From Oscillospiraceae bacterium (GTDB lineage Bacteria > Bacillota > Clostridia > Oscillospirales > Acutalibacteraceae), in the NCBI GenBank assembly GCA_015065765.1, contig SVPP01000002.1, forward strand, positions 98,783-162,782: DNA of 64,000 nt, written 5' to 3'. Below, piece by piece: positions 1 to 10,114 of the stretch. Each line of letters begins with the position of its first letter. The stretch's first letter is position 1. Below the pieces are notes generated by a model. The model worked only from the letters and a program-made list of their open reading frames with translations. It was not told the origin of the DNA and made no database searches. Both the position numbers and the translations under genes were made by a program.

Positions 1-393
1 AATCAGAATGATGAAAAAAATCCTTATCCTTCTGAAGAAATCAAATGGGCTTATTGCTATATTGACGATGAGCAGTTTGAGTGGATGAAAAAAGAAATTG
101 AGCAAGCTAATAGTGACGTTATAATTTTCAGCCATGAGCTGTTTATCCTTGAAAACCGAGAAAATGATGACGACCATGTTATCAGAAACAGAGAAAAGCT
201 CATTGACCTTATTGAAAAAAGCGGTAAGGTTAAGGCTGTGTTTTCAGGGCATTACCACTATGGTGACAGAGTCACTCATAACGGAATTGAATACATAACA
301 TTCCGCTCAATCTGCCTTGAAGACGACTATGCACATTACGTTGTAACAGTTGATAAAAACGGAATTGATGTTCAGGAATACGGAATTAAATAA
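1..393 (+). CDS. Calcineurin-like metallophosphoesterase, C-terminal fragment
   Basis: The reading frame is open from the first base of the window, so the gene starts upstream and only its last 130 residues are present. They contain FSHELF and then VFSGHYHYG. These match the late motifs of binuclear-metal calcineurin-like phosphoesterases, in which the GHxH histidines bind metal. The substrate cannot be told from this part. A strong hairpin follows the stop within 15 bases. It is not obviously a copy of the secreted phosphoesterase at 2640, which has a different C-terminus. Confidence 0.75.
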   Translation, partial: NQNDEKNPYPSEEIKWAYCYIDDEQFEWMKKEIEQANSDVIIFSHELFILENRENDDDHVIRNREKLIDLIEKSGKVKAVFSGHYHYGDRVTHNGIEYITFRSICLEDDYAHYVVTVDKNGIDVQEYGIK

Positions 394-405
394 AATCAAA
401 AAAAT

Positions 406-436
406 ACCCACCATCAATTTGATGGTGGGTTTGCTT
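406..436. terminator. Bidirectional intrinsic terminator
   Basis: A near-perfect inverted repeat (406-430, arms ACCCACCATCA and TGATGGTGGGT) has an A-run on its left and a T-rich stretch on its right. It therefore can end both the rightward phosphoesterase and the leftward transporter gene. Confidence 0.85.
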
Positions 437-450
437 ATTGCTGTCAGTGC

Positions 451-2202
451 TTATTTTGATTCAGCTTTCTTTGTGATTGCTTTCATTACAAAGAGGAATC
501 CGATTGTAAGAGCTGCACCGATAGGAAGTGTAATCCATGCGTTCTGAACAAAGCCTGCGATAATATACATTACAAATGATATACCTGCAACGGAGATTGC
601 ATAGGGAATCTGTGTTGAAACGTGGTTAAGGTGGTTACACTGTGCACCTGCTGATGACATGATTGTTGTGTCAGAGATGGGTGAGCAGTGGTCGCCGCAA
701 ACTGCACCTGCAAGACATGCTGAAATGCCGATAATAAGGATTGTTGAATTTGCAGGGAAGATTGCTGTAACGATGGGGATAAGGATACCGAATGTACCCC
801 ATGATGTACCTGTTGCAAATGCAAGACCGCAAGCCACGAGGAAGATAACTGCAGGAAGGAATTTGTCAAGGCTTTCTGCAGAGTTTGCCATGAGATTTCC
901 GACGAATTCTTTTGCACCAAGGAGACCTGTCATGTTCTTAAGAGCAGTTGCAAGAGTAAGGATTGTGATTGCGGGAACCATCGCGATGAAGCCCTGAGGA
1001 ACACATTCCATTGCTTCTTTGAATGAAACAACTCTTCTGATGATAAGGTAAGCAACGATAACAATAAGAGCTACGATACCGCCCCAGGGAAGGCCTACTG
1101 TTGCGTCTGTGTTCGAGAAAGCATCGATGAAGTTTGAACCGTCAAGGATGCCACCGTTGTAAACAAGAGCGAAAATACAAATGCCGATAAGTACAACGAT
1201 GGGAAGCACAAGGTCGATAACCTTGCCCTTGGGATTGGGAGCAGATTCTTCTTTCTGCTCCTCTTTACCTGATGTGAAAAGGTCACCGTTTACTACTGCG
1301 TTATATTCGTGCTGTTTCATGGGACCAAAGTCAAATTTCATGAGGATAATAGCGATGATGAACACAAATGTAAGAAGTGAATAGAAGTTAAAGGGGATTG
1401 CCTGAATAAAGAGCTTGAGGCCTTCTCCTTCTTCAGCATAGCCTGAAACTGCTGCTGCCCATGAAGAAATGGGAGCGATCATACAAACAGGAGCTGCTGT
1501 TGCGTCGATAAGGTATGCAAGCTTTGAGCGTGAAACTCTGTGGGTGTCTGTGATGGGGCGCATAACTGAGCCTACTGTGAGGCAGTTGAAGTAGTCATCG
1601 ATGAAAATAAGAACACCGAGAACGAATGTTGCAAACATTGCGCCTGTTCTTGATTTGATGTTCTTTTCTGCCCATCTTCCGAAAGCAGCAGAGCCACCGG
1701 CCTTGTTGACAAGGGCAACGATAATTCCAAGGATTACAAGGAAAAGGAAAATACCTGCTGTGTCAGAAACGGCGGAAATAAGACCGTTGCCAACAGCGTT
1801 GTCAACAACACCGAGAGGTTTGAAGTTTGCTGAGAGGAGCGCACCTGCAACAACACCGATAAAGAGCGATGAATAAACTTCTTTGGTGATAAGAGCAAGA
1901 GCGATAGCGATGATGGGAGGAACAAGTGCCCAGAATGTTGCGTAGAAATTACTGTCTGCAGGAACTTCACCTGTGCCTTCACATGTAGCACAAAGGTTTT
2001 CGCCGCCGCAATCTGCACATTCTGCGTCTTTGCCGTAGCATGACATACATGCAAGGCTTCCTGCACAGTCAGGACATTCAACCATTACCGCTGTTTCTGC
2101 ATTGGTAGTGCTTGTTGCTGTTGCAACAAAAGTCATTGTACCGAGCAGAACGAGTGATGCAATAACAATGGTTAAAATTCTTTTGGGAGTCATTTTCTTC
2201 AT
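451..2202 (-). CDS. lysW: NhaC-family transporter, probable lysine permease, with N-terminal Cys-rich segment
   Basis: A polytopic membrane protein of the NhaC antiporter superfamily. The core has many hydrophobic helices and family-like motifs such as FIDDYFNCLTVGSVMRP and GDHCSPISDTTIMSS. The start at 2202 is preferred over the ATG at 2220 because AAAGGAC lies about nine bases before it. The protein opens with a signal-like hydrophobic stretch, then about 35 residues holding four CxxC pairs (CPDC, CMSC, CADC, CATC) resembling a DnaJ-type zinc ribbon, which is not usual in NhaC. The transcript carries a lysine riboswitch. NhaC-type proteins under lysine riboswitches were proposed as lysine transporters (LysW), so lysine uptake is a better guess than plain Na+/H+ exchange. 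The assignment rests on the riboswitch and family, not on a substrate motif. Confidence 0.8.
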   Translation of the reverse strand: MKKMTPKRILTIVIASLVLLGTMTFVATATSTTNAETAVMVECPDCAGSLACMSCYGKDAECADCGGENLCATCEGTGEVPADSNFYATFWALVPPIIAIALALITKEVYSSLFIGVVAGALLSANFKPLGVVDNAVGNGLISAVSDTAGIFLFLVILGIIVALVNKAGGSAAFGRWAEKNIKSRTGAMFATFVLGVLIFIDDYFNCLTVGSVMRPITDTHRVSRSKLAYLIDATAAPVCMIAPISSWAAAVSGYAEEGEGLKLFIQAIPFNFYSLLTFVFIIAIILMKFDFGPMKQHEYNAVVNGDLFTSGKEEQKEESAPNPKGKVIDLVLPIVVLIGICIFALVYNGGILDGSNFIDAFSNTDATVGLPWGGIVALIVIVAYLIIRRVVSFKEAMECVPQGFIAMVPAITILTLATALKNMTGLLGAKEFVGNLMANSAESLDKFLPAVIFLVACGLAFATGTSWGTFGILIPIVTAIFPANSTILIIGISACLAGAVCGDHCSPISDTTIMSSAGAQCNHLNHVSTQIPYAISVAGISFVMYIIAGFVQNAWITLPIGAALTIGFLFVMKAITKKAESK

Positions 2203-2250
2203 TATTACCCGTCCTTTCATTATTTGGGTGGATTTTTGCCTGAATAAAAT

Positions 2251-2284
2251 GAAAAACAGACAGACCGTGCGTCTGTCTGCTTCT
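2251..2284 (-). terminator. Riboswitch-controlled terminator
   Basis: On the minus strand the arms CAGACAGAC and GTCTGTCTG form a strong hairpin followed by TTTTTC. It lies between the lysine aptamer and the transporter start, where the expression platform of a transcription-terminating riboswitch is expected. Confidence 0.8.
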
Positions 2285-2327
2285 CATAAAATCCCCCATA
2301 CCAAACCGGAAAATTGTTACATAAAAA

Positions 2328-2495
2328 ACAAGACAGCGCTCCATGGCAGGAAAGCCATGACAGTACATTACATATTCTGCAATGTCCCGGCACCGTGCAT
2401 CAAGGCAATTATCACGGAACCTCGGCGGTAATTCTCACGAAACAAGGCAATTTGCCCATGAACCATATTTCGCAGTAATGACCGCGCCTCGATCA
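2328..2495 (-). promoter_or_regulatory. Lysine riboswitch (L box)
   Basis: Reading the minus strand from about 2495, the leader contains GAGGCGCGG, then ACCGCCGAGG, and near the end ACTGTCATGG followed by CCATGGAGCGCTGTCTT. These blocks, in this order and spacing, match the conserved core of the lysine riboswitch, including the closing GAG/GCGCT pairing. A terminator follows. High lysine should stabilise the aptamer and stop transcription of the downstream transporter. Confidence 0.88.
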
Positions 2496-2511
2496 ATTGT
2501 TTTACATTCCG

Positions 2512-2540
2512 ATTATATAATATATTCGACAACTTGTCAA
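2512..2540 (-). promoter_or_regulatory. Sigma-A promoter of the lysine riboswitch/transporter
   Basis: TTGACA (2540-2535), a 17-base spacer and TATAAT (2517-2512) on the minus strand. Both boxes are perfect, just upstream of the aptamer. Confidence 0.88.
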
Positions 2541-2588
2541 ATTTTTTTACGAAATTATTCATAAAATGTTCTTATTTTCGTTAATTTG

Positions 2589-2618
2589 TTGACATTTTTA
2601 TTGTTAAAGTATTAATAT
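2589..2618 (+). promoter_or_regulatory. Promoter of the secreted phosphoesterase
   Basis: TTGACA at 2589 and TAATAT at 2613 are 18 bases apart. AAGGAGG follows, six bases before the ATG at 2640. Confidence 0.7.
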
Positions 2619-2639
2619 AAAGGAAAAGGAGGTTTTTCT

Positions 2640-3968
2640 ATGAAAAAATCAGTTAAAATATCAGCGCTTGTACTTGCCGTAGCAATGCTGTTCAGCGTGA
2701 CGGCTTTTGCAGAATCAGGCTATGCACACACAGATAAAGATCTGCTGGCATTCGCGCCTAAGTGGGAAATAATTCAGGCAGATGATACTGTGATTTCTCT
2801 TGTTCCCGGCAAATGTCAGGGAGAAATTAATTTTGCGTGGCTGTCCCGAACTGAAGGAGAGCAGTTCATGCTTTCAGAAAATAAAGATATGTCAGACGCG
2901 AAAAGTCTTCAGGTTGTTCAGATGTCTGCAATCAACGGTCTGATTTCAAACAACGTTACAGCGACAGACCTTGAAGAAGGTAAAACATATTATTATTCAT
3001 ATACTGAAAACGGAATTTTCTCAGAGGCTGAAAAAATAACAATTCAGCCCGATGAAAATTTTACAGCACTTTATATTTCTGATGCACAGATCGGTCGTTC
3101 AGGTGACGAAGAGCTCAAAGAGGTGCTTGTCAGAGATACTTGCGGATGGAATTTCACGGTGGATAAAATGATGGCGAAATATCCTGATGCGGCATTTGTA
3201 ATTTCAGGAGGTGATCAGTTCCAGTCACCGGACAGCCTTGTTCAGATGAAGGCATATCTGTCACCTGAAGAGCTTCGCTCGCTTCCTGTTGCAAATACTA
3301 TCGGTAATCACGATGATGATTCAACACTTTACGGCGATATTTTCAACAATCCCAACGAGGTTTTTGAACTGTTCAAATCTGAAGCGGGAACAGGATATTT
3401 CTACACTTATGGTGATTCACTTTTCATTAATATCAACACTGAAAATACATCTCTGACAGACTCAGAAAGAGTTATCAGAAAAGCCGTTAAAGCTCATCCT
3501 GATAAAAAATGGAGAGTTGTGACGATGCACCGCAACCCGTACTCTGCATCACTTTCCGATAATGATTTTTCAGACATCAGACTCCTTTTCTCATCACTTT
3601 ATGACTGCTATGATATAGATCTTGTACTTGCAGGTCATGACCATCTGTATTCACGCACAAAGGTGATGTACGGCGGTAAAGAGGCAGAAGAGGGTACAGT
3701 TTATCTGCAGACATCTTCGGCTTCCGGCAGTAACTATGATCCGCTTCCTGAAGAGACAGCATCATTTATTGTTTCTGCTTTTGATACAAGAGTGCCAACA
3801 TATACCGCTCTTACATTCGGTACAGATACAATTGAAATTTCAACCTACAGAACAGATACGGACGAAATTATAGATTCTTTTGACGTTGAAGATAATGTTG
3901 CAGATTCAAAAGCAAATTGTTTTACTGTGATCTTCTCGATTTTCAGAACGCTGTTTTCTATGATATAA
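2640..3968 (+). CDS. Secreted purple-acid-phosphatase-like metallophosphoesterase
   Basis: A 442-residue exported protein with a clear signal peptide ending near AFAES. After an N-terminal beta domain of about 115 residues (like the Fn3-type N-domain of purple acid phosphatases) come the metallophosphoesterase motifs in order: ISDAQIG, ISGGDQ, TIGNHDD, VTMHRNPY and LAGHDHLYSR. Together these supply the Asp, Asn and His ligands of a binuclear metal centre. The C-terminus is short and hydrophobic and may hold the protein at the membrane. It likely hydrolyses phosphomonoesters or diesters outside the cell, with unknown substrate. It is monocistronic, with its own promoter and terminator. Confidence 0.85.
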   Translation: MKKSVKISALVLAVAMLFSVTAFAESGYAHTDKDLLAFAPKWEIIQADDTVISLVPGKCQGEINFAWLSRTEGEQFMLSENKDMSDAKSLQVVQMSAINGLISNNVTATDLEEGKTYYYSYTENGIFSEAEKITIQPDENFTALYISDAQIGRSGDEELKEVLVRDTCGWNFTVDKMMAKYPDAAFVISGGDQFQSPDSLVQMKAYLSPEELRSLPVANTIGNHDDDSTLYGDIFNNPNEVFELFKSEAGTGYFYTYGDSLFININTENTSLTDSERVIRKAVKAHPDKKWRVVTMHRNPYSASLSDNDFSDIRLLFSSLYDCYDIDLVLAGHDHLYSRTKVMYGGKEAEEGTVYLQTSSASGSNYDPLPEETASFIVSAFDTRVPTYTALTFGTDTIEISTYRTDTDEIIDSFDVEDNVADSKANCFTVIFSIFRTLFSMI

Positions 3969-3977
3969 ACAAAAAAA

Positions 3978-4008
3978 TCCTCTCGGAAAAACCGAGAGGA
4001 TAATTTTT
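3978..4008. terminator. Bidirectional terminator
   Basis: Arms TCCTCTCGG and CCGAGAGGA are flanked by an A-run and a T-run. It serves both the convergent phosphoesterase gene and groEL. Confidence 0.85.
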
Positions 4009-4021
4009 ATTTTATTAACTA

Positions 4022-5674
<1,653 letters not shown>

Positions 5675-5677
5675 CTA

Positions 5678-5962
5678 TTATTCTACAATTGCAAGAATGT
5701 CGCTCTGACGAACGATTGTGTACTCTTCTTTGTTAAGTTTAACTTCTGTTCCTGCGTACTTACTTGTGATAACTTTGTCGCCGACTTTAACTGTCATAAC
5801 AACTTCGTTACCGTCAACCATTCCGCCGGGACCTACAGCTACAACCTCTGCAACCTGAGGTTTCTCCTGTGAAGCAGAAGCAAGAATGATTCCGCTGTTT
5901 GTTGTTTCTTCCATCTCGACAAGCTTTACAACAACCTTGTCTGAAAGGGGTCTGAGTGTCAT
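5678..5962 (-). CDS. groES: 10-kDa co-chaperonin GroES
   Basis: A 94-residue protein beginning MTLRPLSDKVVVK, with the mobile-loop region around SGIILASASQEKPQ and the typical ending YTIVRQSDILAIVE. It caps the GroEL ring. First gene of the groES-groEL operon. A CIRCE operator sits 46 bases before the start, indicating HrcA heat-shock repression. hrcA itself is not in this window. Confidence 0.98.
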   Translation of the reverse strand: MTLRPLSDKVVVKLVEMEETTNSGIILASASQEKPQVAEVVAVGPGGMVDGNEVVMTVKVGDKVITSKYAGTEVKLNKEEYTIVRQSDILAIVE

Positions 5963-6007
5963 AATAAATTACCTCCTATAAGTAATGAAAATAAAACAAA
6001 TTGATTT

Positions 6008-6034
6008 TTAGCACTCGGGAACTCTGAGTGCTAA
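6008..6034. promoter_or_regulatory. CIRCE operator
   Basis: A perfect match to the CIRCE consensus: TTAGCACTC (6008-6016), nine bases, GAGTGCTAA (6026-6034). This is the HrcA repressor site of Gram-positive class I heat-shock genes. Confidence 0.97.
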
Positions 6035-6039
6035 AATAT

Positions 6040-6067
6040 ATTGTAAACTATTTTCCAGAAATTGCAA
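6040..6067 (-). promoter_or_regulatory. groES promoter
   Basis: Minus-strand TTGCAA (6067-6062), a 16-base spacer and TACAAT (6045-6040), directly upstream of CIRCE. The repressor would cover the transcription start. Confidence 0.65.
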
Positions 6068-6131
6068 GTGAAAAATCAAATGTTTACAAATATGTAATAA
6101 ACTTTTCCATAAATTAACACTATGTTTTCCA

Positions 6132-6160
6132 TTGACATGATATAATGGTGCATATATAAT
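6132..6160 (+). promoter_or_regulatory. Promoter of the GH25 lysozyme gene
   Basis: TTGACA at 6132 and TATAAT at 6155 with a 17-base spacer. An alternative TATAAT at 6140 is too close to serve the same -35 box. Confidence 0.85.
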
Positions 6161-6192
6161 AGATATACAGCAAATTCTGTGAGGTAATACAC

Positions 6193-7605
6193 ATGAAATA
6201 CAAAAAATTTTTATCATTGATTATGTCTCTGATATTAATGCTTTCGGCTTTCGGAATAACAGAAGGCTTCGCATCAGGCGCAGGTGACGGTAACGGCATA
6301 TTAGCGTATGGTATTGATGTTTCATCATGGCAGGGAAAAATCGATTGGCAGAAGGTAAAAAATGACGGCAAAACCTTTGCAATATTAAGAATTGGCACAG
6401 GCAAGGGAAAAGATACATATTTTGAAGAAAATTATAAAAATGCCAAACAAGCAGGAATTAATATAGGTTGTTATTTTTATACTTACGCTACTACAGTGAA
6501 AGAAGCAGAAAAGGATGCCGAAACTGTTCTTTCCTGGCTTGACGGAAAACAGCTTGAATATCCTGTTTACTATGATATGGAAAATTCCGCACAATTGGGG
6601 AGTGGAATCACAACCGCAATGAGAACAGAAATGTGTCTCACCTTTCTCGACAAAATGTCAGAAAACGGATGGTATGCAGGAACTTATGCCAATGGAAACT
6701 GGTTTTCAAATTACCTTGATAAAGGAAAATTAGGGGGAAAATACGAACTGTGGCTTGCATCCTGGATGGATTCAGGGCTGCCGTCAAGAGATTACAGTTT
6801 AGAGTATGGCATGTGGCAATACACAGATTCGGGGAAGGTTAATGGAATTTCCACGTTAGTCGACCTTGATGTTGCATATAAGGATTATCCTACGATAATG
6901 AAAAATGGCGGATTCAACGGATATAATGCAGTTTTTGAGGATGTGGATGAAGAGTGGATAATCTCCTCTTCAAACGGTGTGAATGTGAGAACAGGCGCAG
7001 GCACATCCTTTGAAAAGTCAGGATTTCTGCCATATGGCGAGAGAATACATATTACAGCAAAAATGACAGGTAACGGTTACACATGGGGAAAAATTGACGA
7101 AAACAAGTGGTGTGTTCTTGATTTTGCAGAACAGACACAGTCTCAGCTTTTACCTGCAGATGAAACTCTGGTTCTGGAAAATAATCTGATTACAGGAATT
7201 GAAAGCGGTATAAAAGTAACAGAAGAAATGTTTTCAGTATCAGGCTCTGCTCATGTGGAAATAAAGGAAACTGAAAATGGTTTCGGTACGGGAACAGAGG
7301 TAAAACTTGTTCTGGGAGACACTGTAATCAATACATATTATGTTGTAATTCAGGGAGATATTAATGGCGACGCATATGTTGATGCTTTTGATGTGTCCGT
7401 AAGTGTTGCACTGACAAATTTTGAAACAGAATTTGAAAAAGTTTCACCTGAGTTTGCTTCAGCCGATATGAACAAAGACGGCGTATGCGATGTTTTTGAC
7501 AGTGAAATTTTAAAACTTAAAGTAAATATGGAAGAAGAAATAAAAGAAGAGGATGTATCAGACGATACATCCTCTTTAACTTTTCTGAAAATCAGTTGCC
7601 CTTGA
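6193..7605 (+). CDS. Secreted GH25 lysozyme with SH3b and dockerin modules
   Basis: A 470-residue exported muramidase. Order: signal peptide (about 1-29); GH25 domain (about 35-235) starting [14 protein letters not shown], with the acidic catalytic strand YPVYYDMEN; an SH3b-like module around [18 protein letters not shown]; a small beta module; and a C-terminal dockerin with two calcium-loop repeats ([13 protein letters not shown] and [13 protein letters not shown]). It should cleave peptidoglycan and dock onto a cohesin scaffold. None of the genes in the window encodes a cohesin. The last codons run through a bidirectional terminator and the stop lies 14 bases inside the convergent mgsA gene. 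Confidence 0.9.
   Translation: MKYKKFLSLIMSLILMLSAFGITEGFASGAGDGNGILAYGIDVSSWQGKIDWQKVKNDGKTFAILRIGTGKGKDTYFEENYKNAKQAGINIGCYFYTYATTVKEAEKDAETVLSWLDGKQLEYPVYYDMENSAQLGSGITTAMRTEMCLTFLDKMSENGWYAGTYANGNWFSNYLDKGKLGGKYELWLASWMDSGLPSRDYSLEYGMWQYTDSGKVNGISTLVDLDVAYKDYPTIMKNGGFNGYNAVFEDVDEEWIISSSNGVNVRTGAGTSFEKSGFLPYGERIHITAKMTGNGYTWGKIDENKWCVLDFAEQTQSQLLPADETLVLENNLITGIESGIKVTEEMFSVSGSAHVEIKETENGFGTGTEVKLVLGDTVINTYYVVIQGDINGDAYVDAFDVSVSVALTNFETEFEKVSPEFASADMNKDGVCDVFDSEILKLKVNMEEEIKEEDVSDDTSSLTFLKISCP
7549..7578. terminator. Bidirectional terminator inside the lysozyme coding end
   Basis: Arms GAGGATGTATC (7549-7559) and GATACATCCTC (7564-7574) with a four-base loop. T-rich sequence follows on either strand. 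It encodes the lysozyme residues EDVSDDTSS while probably ending mgsA transcription as well. Confidence 0.75.
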
Positions 7606-7993
7606 CGATGTCACGCCAGTCAAGGTCGCCTCTTTCAAGGCTGTGAATAAGAGCCTCTGCAGTTGCGATATTTGTAGCAACGGGAATGTTGTGAACGTCG
7701 CAAAGTCTCAGAAGATTCTCTTCATTGGGCTCTGAGGGTTTTCTGCTGAGCGGATCACGGAACATGAGAAGAAGGTCAATCTCGTTATATCCGATTCTTG
7801 CGGCAATCTGCTGGTCGCCACCCTGAGCACCGCTGAGGAAGCGCACAACATTAAGCCCTGTAGCTTCAGTAATCAGTTTTCCTGTGATTCCTGTCGCACA
7901 AAGGTTATGCTTGCTGAGAATTCCGCAGTAAGCAATACAAAACTGTGTCATGAGTTCTTTTTTTGCATCGTGGGCAATAAGAGCAATGTTCAT
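7592..7993 (-). CDS. mgsA: Methylglyoxal synthase
   Basis: A 133-residue protein that converts dihydroxyacetone phosphate to methylglyoxal and phosphate, a bypass of lower glycolysis. It begins [15 protein letters not shown] and carries the typical [24 protein letters not shown] and [13 protein letters not shown] motifs, including phosphate-binding and catalytic Asp/His residues. The start at 7993 is chosen because GAAAGGAGT lies eight bases before it; an in-frame ATG at 8011 overlaps that site. Transcribed alone from its own promoter. Confidence 0.96.
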   Translation of the reverse strand: MNIALIAHDAKKELMTQFCIAYCGILSKHNLCATGITGKLITEATGLNVVRFLSGAQGGDQQIAARIGYNEIDLLLMFRDPLSRKPSEPNEENLLRLCDVHNIPVATNIATAEALIHSLERGDLDWRDIVKGN

Positions 7994-8049
7994 TAAGTAT
8001 ACTCCTTTCATTTTGCTGATAGTGGACCGAGAAGTACATTATTAGTTTC

Positions 8050-8078
8050 ATTATAATACAGTTTTTTACAAATTTCAA
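8050..8078 (-). promoter_or_regulatory. mgsA promoter
   Basis: Minus-strand TTGAAA (8078-8073), a 17-base spacer and TATAAT (8055-8050). Confidence 0.82.
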
Positions 8079-8094
8079 TAGGAAATTTGAATTT

Positions 8095-9606
8095 TTATGC
8101 AGCCATATTAATAATGGCTTTTATAAGTCTGATAAAGTTGTTTGAATCTGATGCGGGAATTTCTTCCGTAACAGGAATGAGCTTTTCGCCGTTTACAAAA
8201 CACATGAACTGAGGGTGTGCCGGATCATCAAAAACAGTTGCCTGTCCGTCATAAAGAATTGCCCACGATGCAAGGTCAAGATAAGCATCGGGGAACTCAG
8301 CATGGTTGATTCCTCTTACAAACCATGTGTAATCGGGGAAAAGACAAGTTGAAGCATCAACAAGCTTGTCTTTTGAATAGTATTTCGCATTTTGAGAAGA
8401 AAAATCAAGTGTAAGAGTTTTTCCTGCGTCAGCAGTTGTTGCACCAAAGCTTGTGTATTTTGTTTCAACAAGCATGTCACCGATTGTCACGCTGTTTTTA
8501 TAAACAGGAATGGGAGCTATACCGTATTGGGAGAAAATCATAATTTCAATGCCGGCTTTATTTGCATCTGTCAGCAACTCTGAAAGCTTGTTCTGGACAT
8601 TATAGTGGTAATCATCAATTCTGTCAATGAGTGCGGCATATTTTTTATCCTCGCCGAACATTGCTTTCTTTGCGCTTTCATAGTATGAGTCAGGTACAAA
8701 GGTCCACAATGCGGGCATTGTTGCAAACATATCAACAAGTGCCTTCTCATAAACGGAAGGAAGCATTTTTTCTATAAGAGCTTTTTCAAGAAGGTTGCAG
8801 ACTGCATCAAGAAGTCCGATATCATCAAGAACACCTACAAGTGCGGAAACAAGTTCACCGTTTTCTGTTCCGGCCATGAGAGTTGAGATGAAAGCGAGGA
8901 TTTCGCTGCCTTTATCTGCAACTGAAATATCTTTTGTAAAAAGCTGACCGACAAGATTAATGCCGTTGAATGCTGCAGACATACAGCAGATTTTTTCAAC
9001 AGACGTATTACCATATTTGTAGAGGTATGCTGCCATAACGCAGTTGCCCTCACTGTGAGCACGGATTACAACCTTGTCGTGACCTGTTACAGCCTTCACC
9101 TCTTCGATATATGTGTTAAGCTCGTCCGCGATGTCCATCGGGTCAAGTCGCCAGTCATACTCAAAATCGTACTCGGCATCCTTTCTGTCATCAGAGTCTA
9201 TTTCAAGCTTGAAATTTTTATGTTTATCAATATCTGTGGAATCACACTGCTCCGGAACGATTTCAGTAAGTGATTCGCCGCTGTAAGTACATGCAAGGTC
9301 GCCGAGAATTCCATCAAGAATAACTGCGGCCTGCTTGCTGAAAACCTCCGCATTTCCCGAGAAAAGGGAAATGACAGCAAGAACAATGTTTCCGGCAAGG
9401 GGAGCAAGTTTATCTGCATCAAAGGCAAATGCATTTGTTTCTGTGCCGTCTTCTTCGATTACATAAAGTCCACCGCCGAAGCCTCTGACATAAACTACGG
9501 GAGCAGTGCCGCATGTACAACCCTGAGAATCCGCCATAACGCTTACGGGAATTCCCGCTGCGATTACAAGTGCAAGAATAAAACTTAATACCTTTTTCAT
9601 TTTCAT
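8095..9606 (-). CDS. Secreted lipase/acyltransferase-like alpha/beta hydrolase (paralogue 1)
   Basis: An exported protein of about 500 residues with a signal peptide. PVVYVRGFGG looks like an oxyanion strand, and VIRAHSEGNCVMAAYLYKYG looks like a nucleophile elbow in which the usual GxSxG begins with Ala. A late NHAEFPD supplies a possible catalytic His. The layout recalls LCAT/lipase-type alpha/beta hydrolases. It is clearly related to the gene at 13536-15434, sharing an STxLFPxxTW segment. SD spacing favours the second ATG (9600) over 9606. It is the last gene of a tight four-gene leftward operon. The substrate is unknown. Confidence 0.7.
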   Translation of the reverse strand: MKMKKVLSFILALVIAAGIPVSVMADSQGCTCGTAPVVYVRGFGGGLYVIEEDGTETNAFAFDADKLAPLAGNIVLAVISLFSGNAEVFSKQAAVILDGILGDLACTYSGESLTEIVPEQCDSTDIDKHKNFKLEIDSDDRKDAEYDFEYDWRLDPMDIADELNTYIEEVKAVTGHDKVVIRAHSEGNCVMAAYLYKYGNTSVEKICCMSAAFNGINLVGQLFTKDISVADKGSEILAFISTLMAGTENGELVSALVGVLDDIGLLDAVCNLLEKALIEKMLPSVYEKALVDMFATMPALWTFVPDSYYESAKKAMFGEDKKYAALIDRIDDYHYNVQNKLSELLTDANKAGIEIMIFSQYGIAPIPVYKNSVTIGDMLVETKYTSFGATTADAGKTLTLDFSSQNAKYYSKDKLVDASTCLFPDYTWFVRGINHAEFPDAYLDLASWAILYDGQATVFDDPAHPQFMCFVNGEKLIPVTEEIPASDSNNFIRLIKAIINMAA

Positions 9607-9622
9607 CAGCCTTTCTTTTAGC

Positions 9623-10111
9623 TTATTTTATCGGGGCAGGTCTGCATTTTGCGGTGAATTCAGAAACATTGATTCTGATTACTGCAACAACGCTGACAAG
9701 CTTTTCATTGAATTCAAAATCTTTTCCTGTCTGAGTTTTCATGAGAACTGAAAGTGCTTTCATTTTTTCTTCCGGGTCTTCGACGATTTCTGCAAGTCCC
9801 CTGCCCATGATTGAAGAATATGTTATGCCGTATTTGCAGGCAACGTCACCTTCAAATGGTACAATGTCGCAATCCATTTCAAAGAAAACCTTGGGATTCT
9901 GACGGATAAGGTCAAGCTTTCTGCCTCTTCTTGCACCGTGGAGATAAAGGGTAAGTTTGTCATTCTCGTATACATAGCCATAGTTCATGGGAACAACGTA
10001 TGCCTCATCTCCATCCACAAGCCCGAGATGCAAAACCTTTGCCTTGTCAAGTATTTCGAGAATTTTGTTGATGTCAGTAACTACTCTTTCTCTTCGTGTC
10101 ATTCCGTTCAT
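9623..10111 (-). CDS. PPOX-family flavin-binding protein (NimA-like)
   Basis: A 162-residue protein of the pyridoxamine-5'-phosphate-oxidase-like split-barrel fold. It shows the N-terminal HLGLVDGDEAYVVPMNYGY and LYLHGARRGRKLDLI segments found in proteins annotated as 5-nitroimidazole reductase-like (Nim). These bind FMN or a related cofactor and act as small oxidoreductases. The physiological substrate here is unknown, and a resistance role should not be assumed. The start is supported by GAAAGGAG eight bases upstream. It lies 3 bases downstream of the glycosidase gene and 16 upstream of the lipase-like gene, so all are probably cotranscribed. Confidence 0.82.
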   Translation of the reverse strand: MNGMTRRERVVTDINKILEILDKAKVLHLGLVDGDEAYVVPMNYGYVYENDKLTLYLHGARRGRKLDLIRQNPKVFFEMDCDIVPFEGDVACKYGITYSSIMGRGLAEIVEDPEEKMKALSVLMKTQTGKDFEFNEKLVSVVAVIRINVSEFTAKCRPAPIK

Positions 10112-10114
10112 ATT

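Noticed and set aside
9623..10111. Calling the PPOX protein an antibiotic-resistance determinant
   Set aside because: The split-barrel family is broad; the Nim-like resemblance does not show nitroimidazole reduction.
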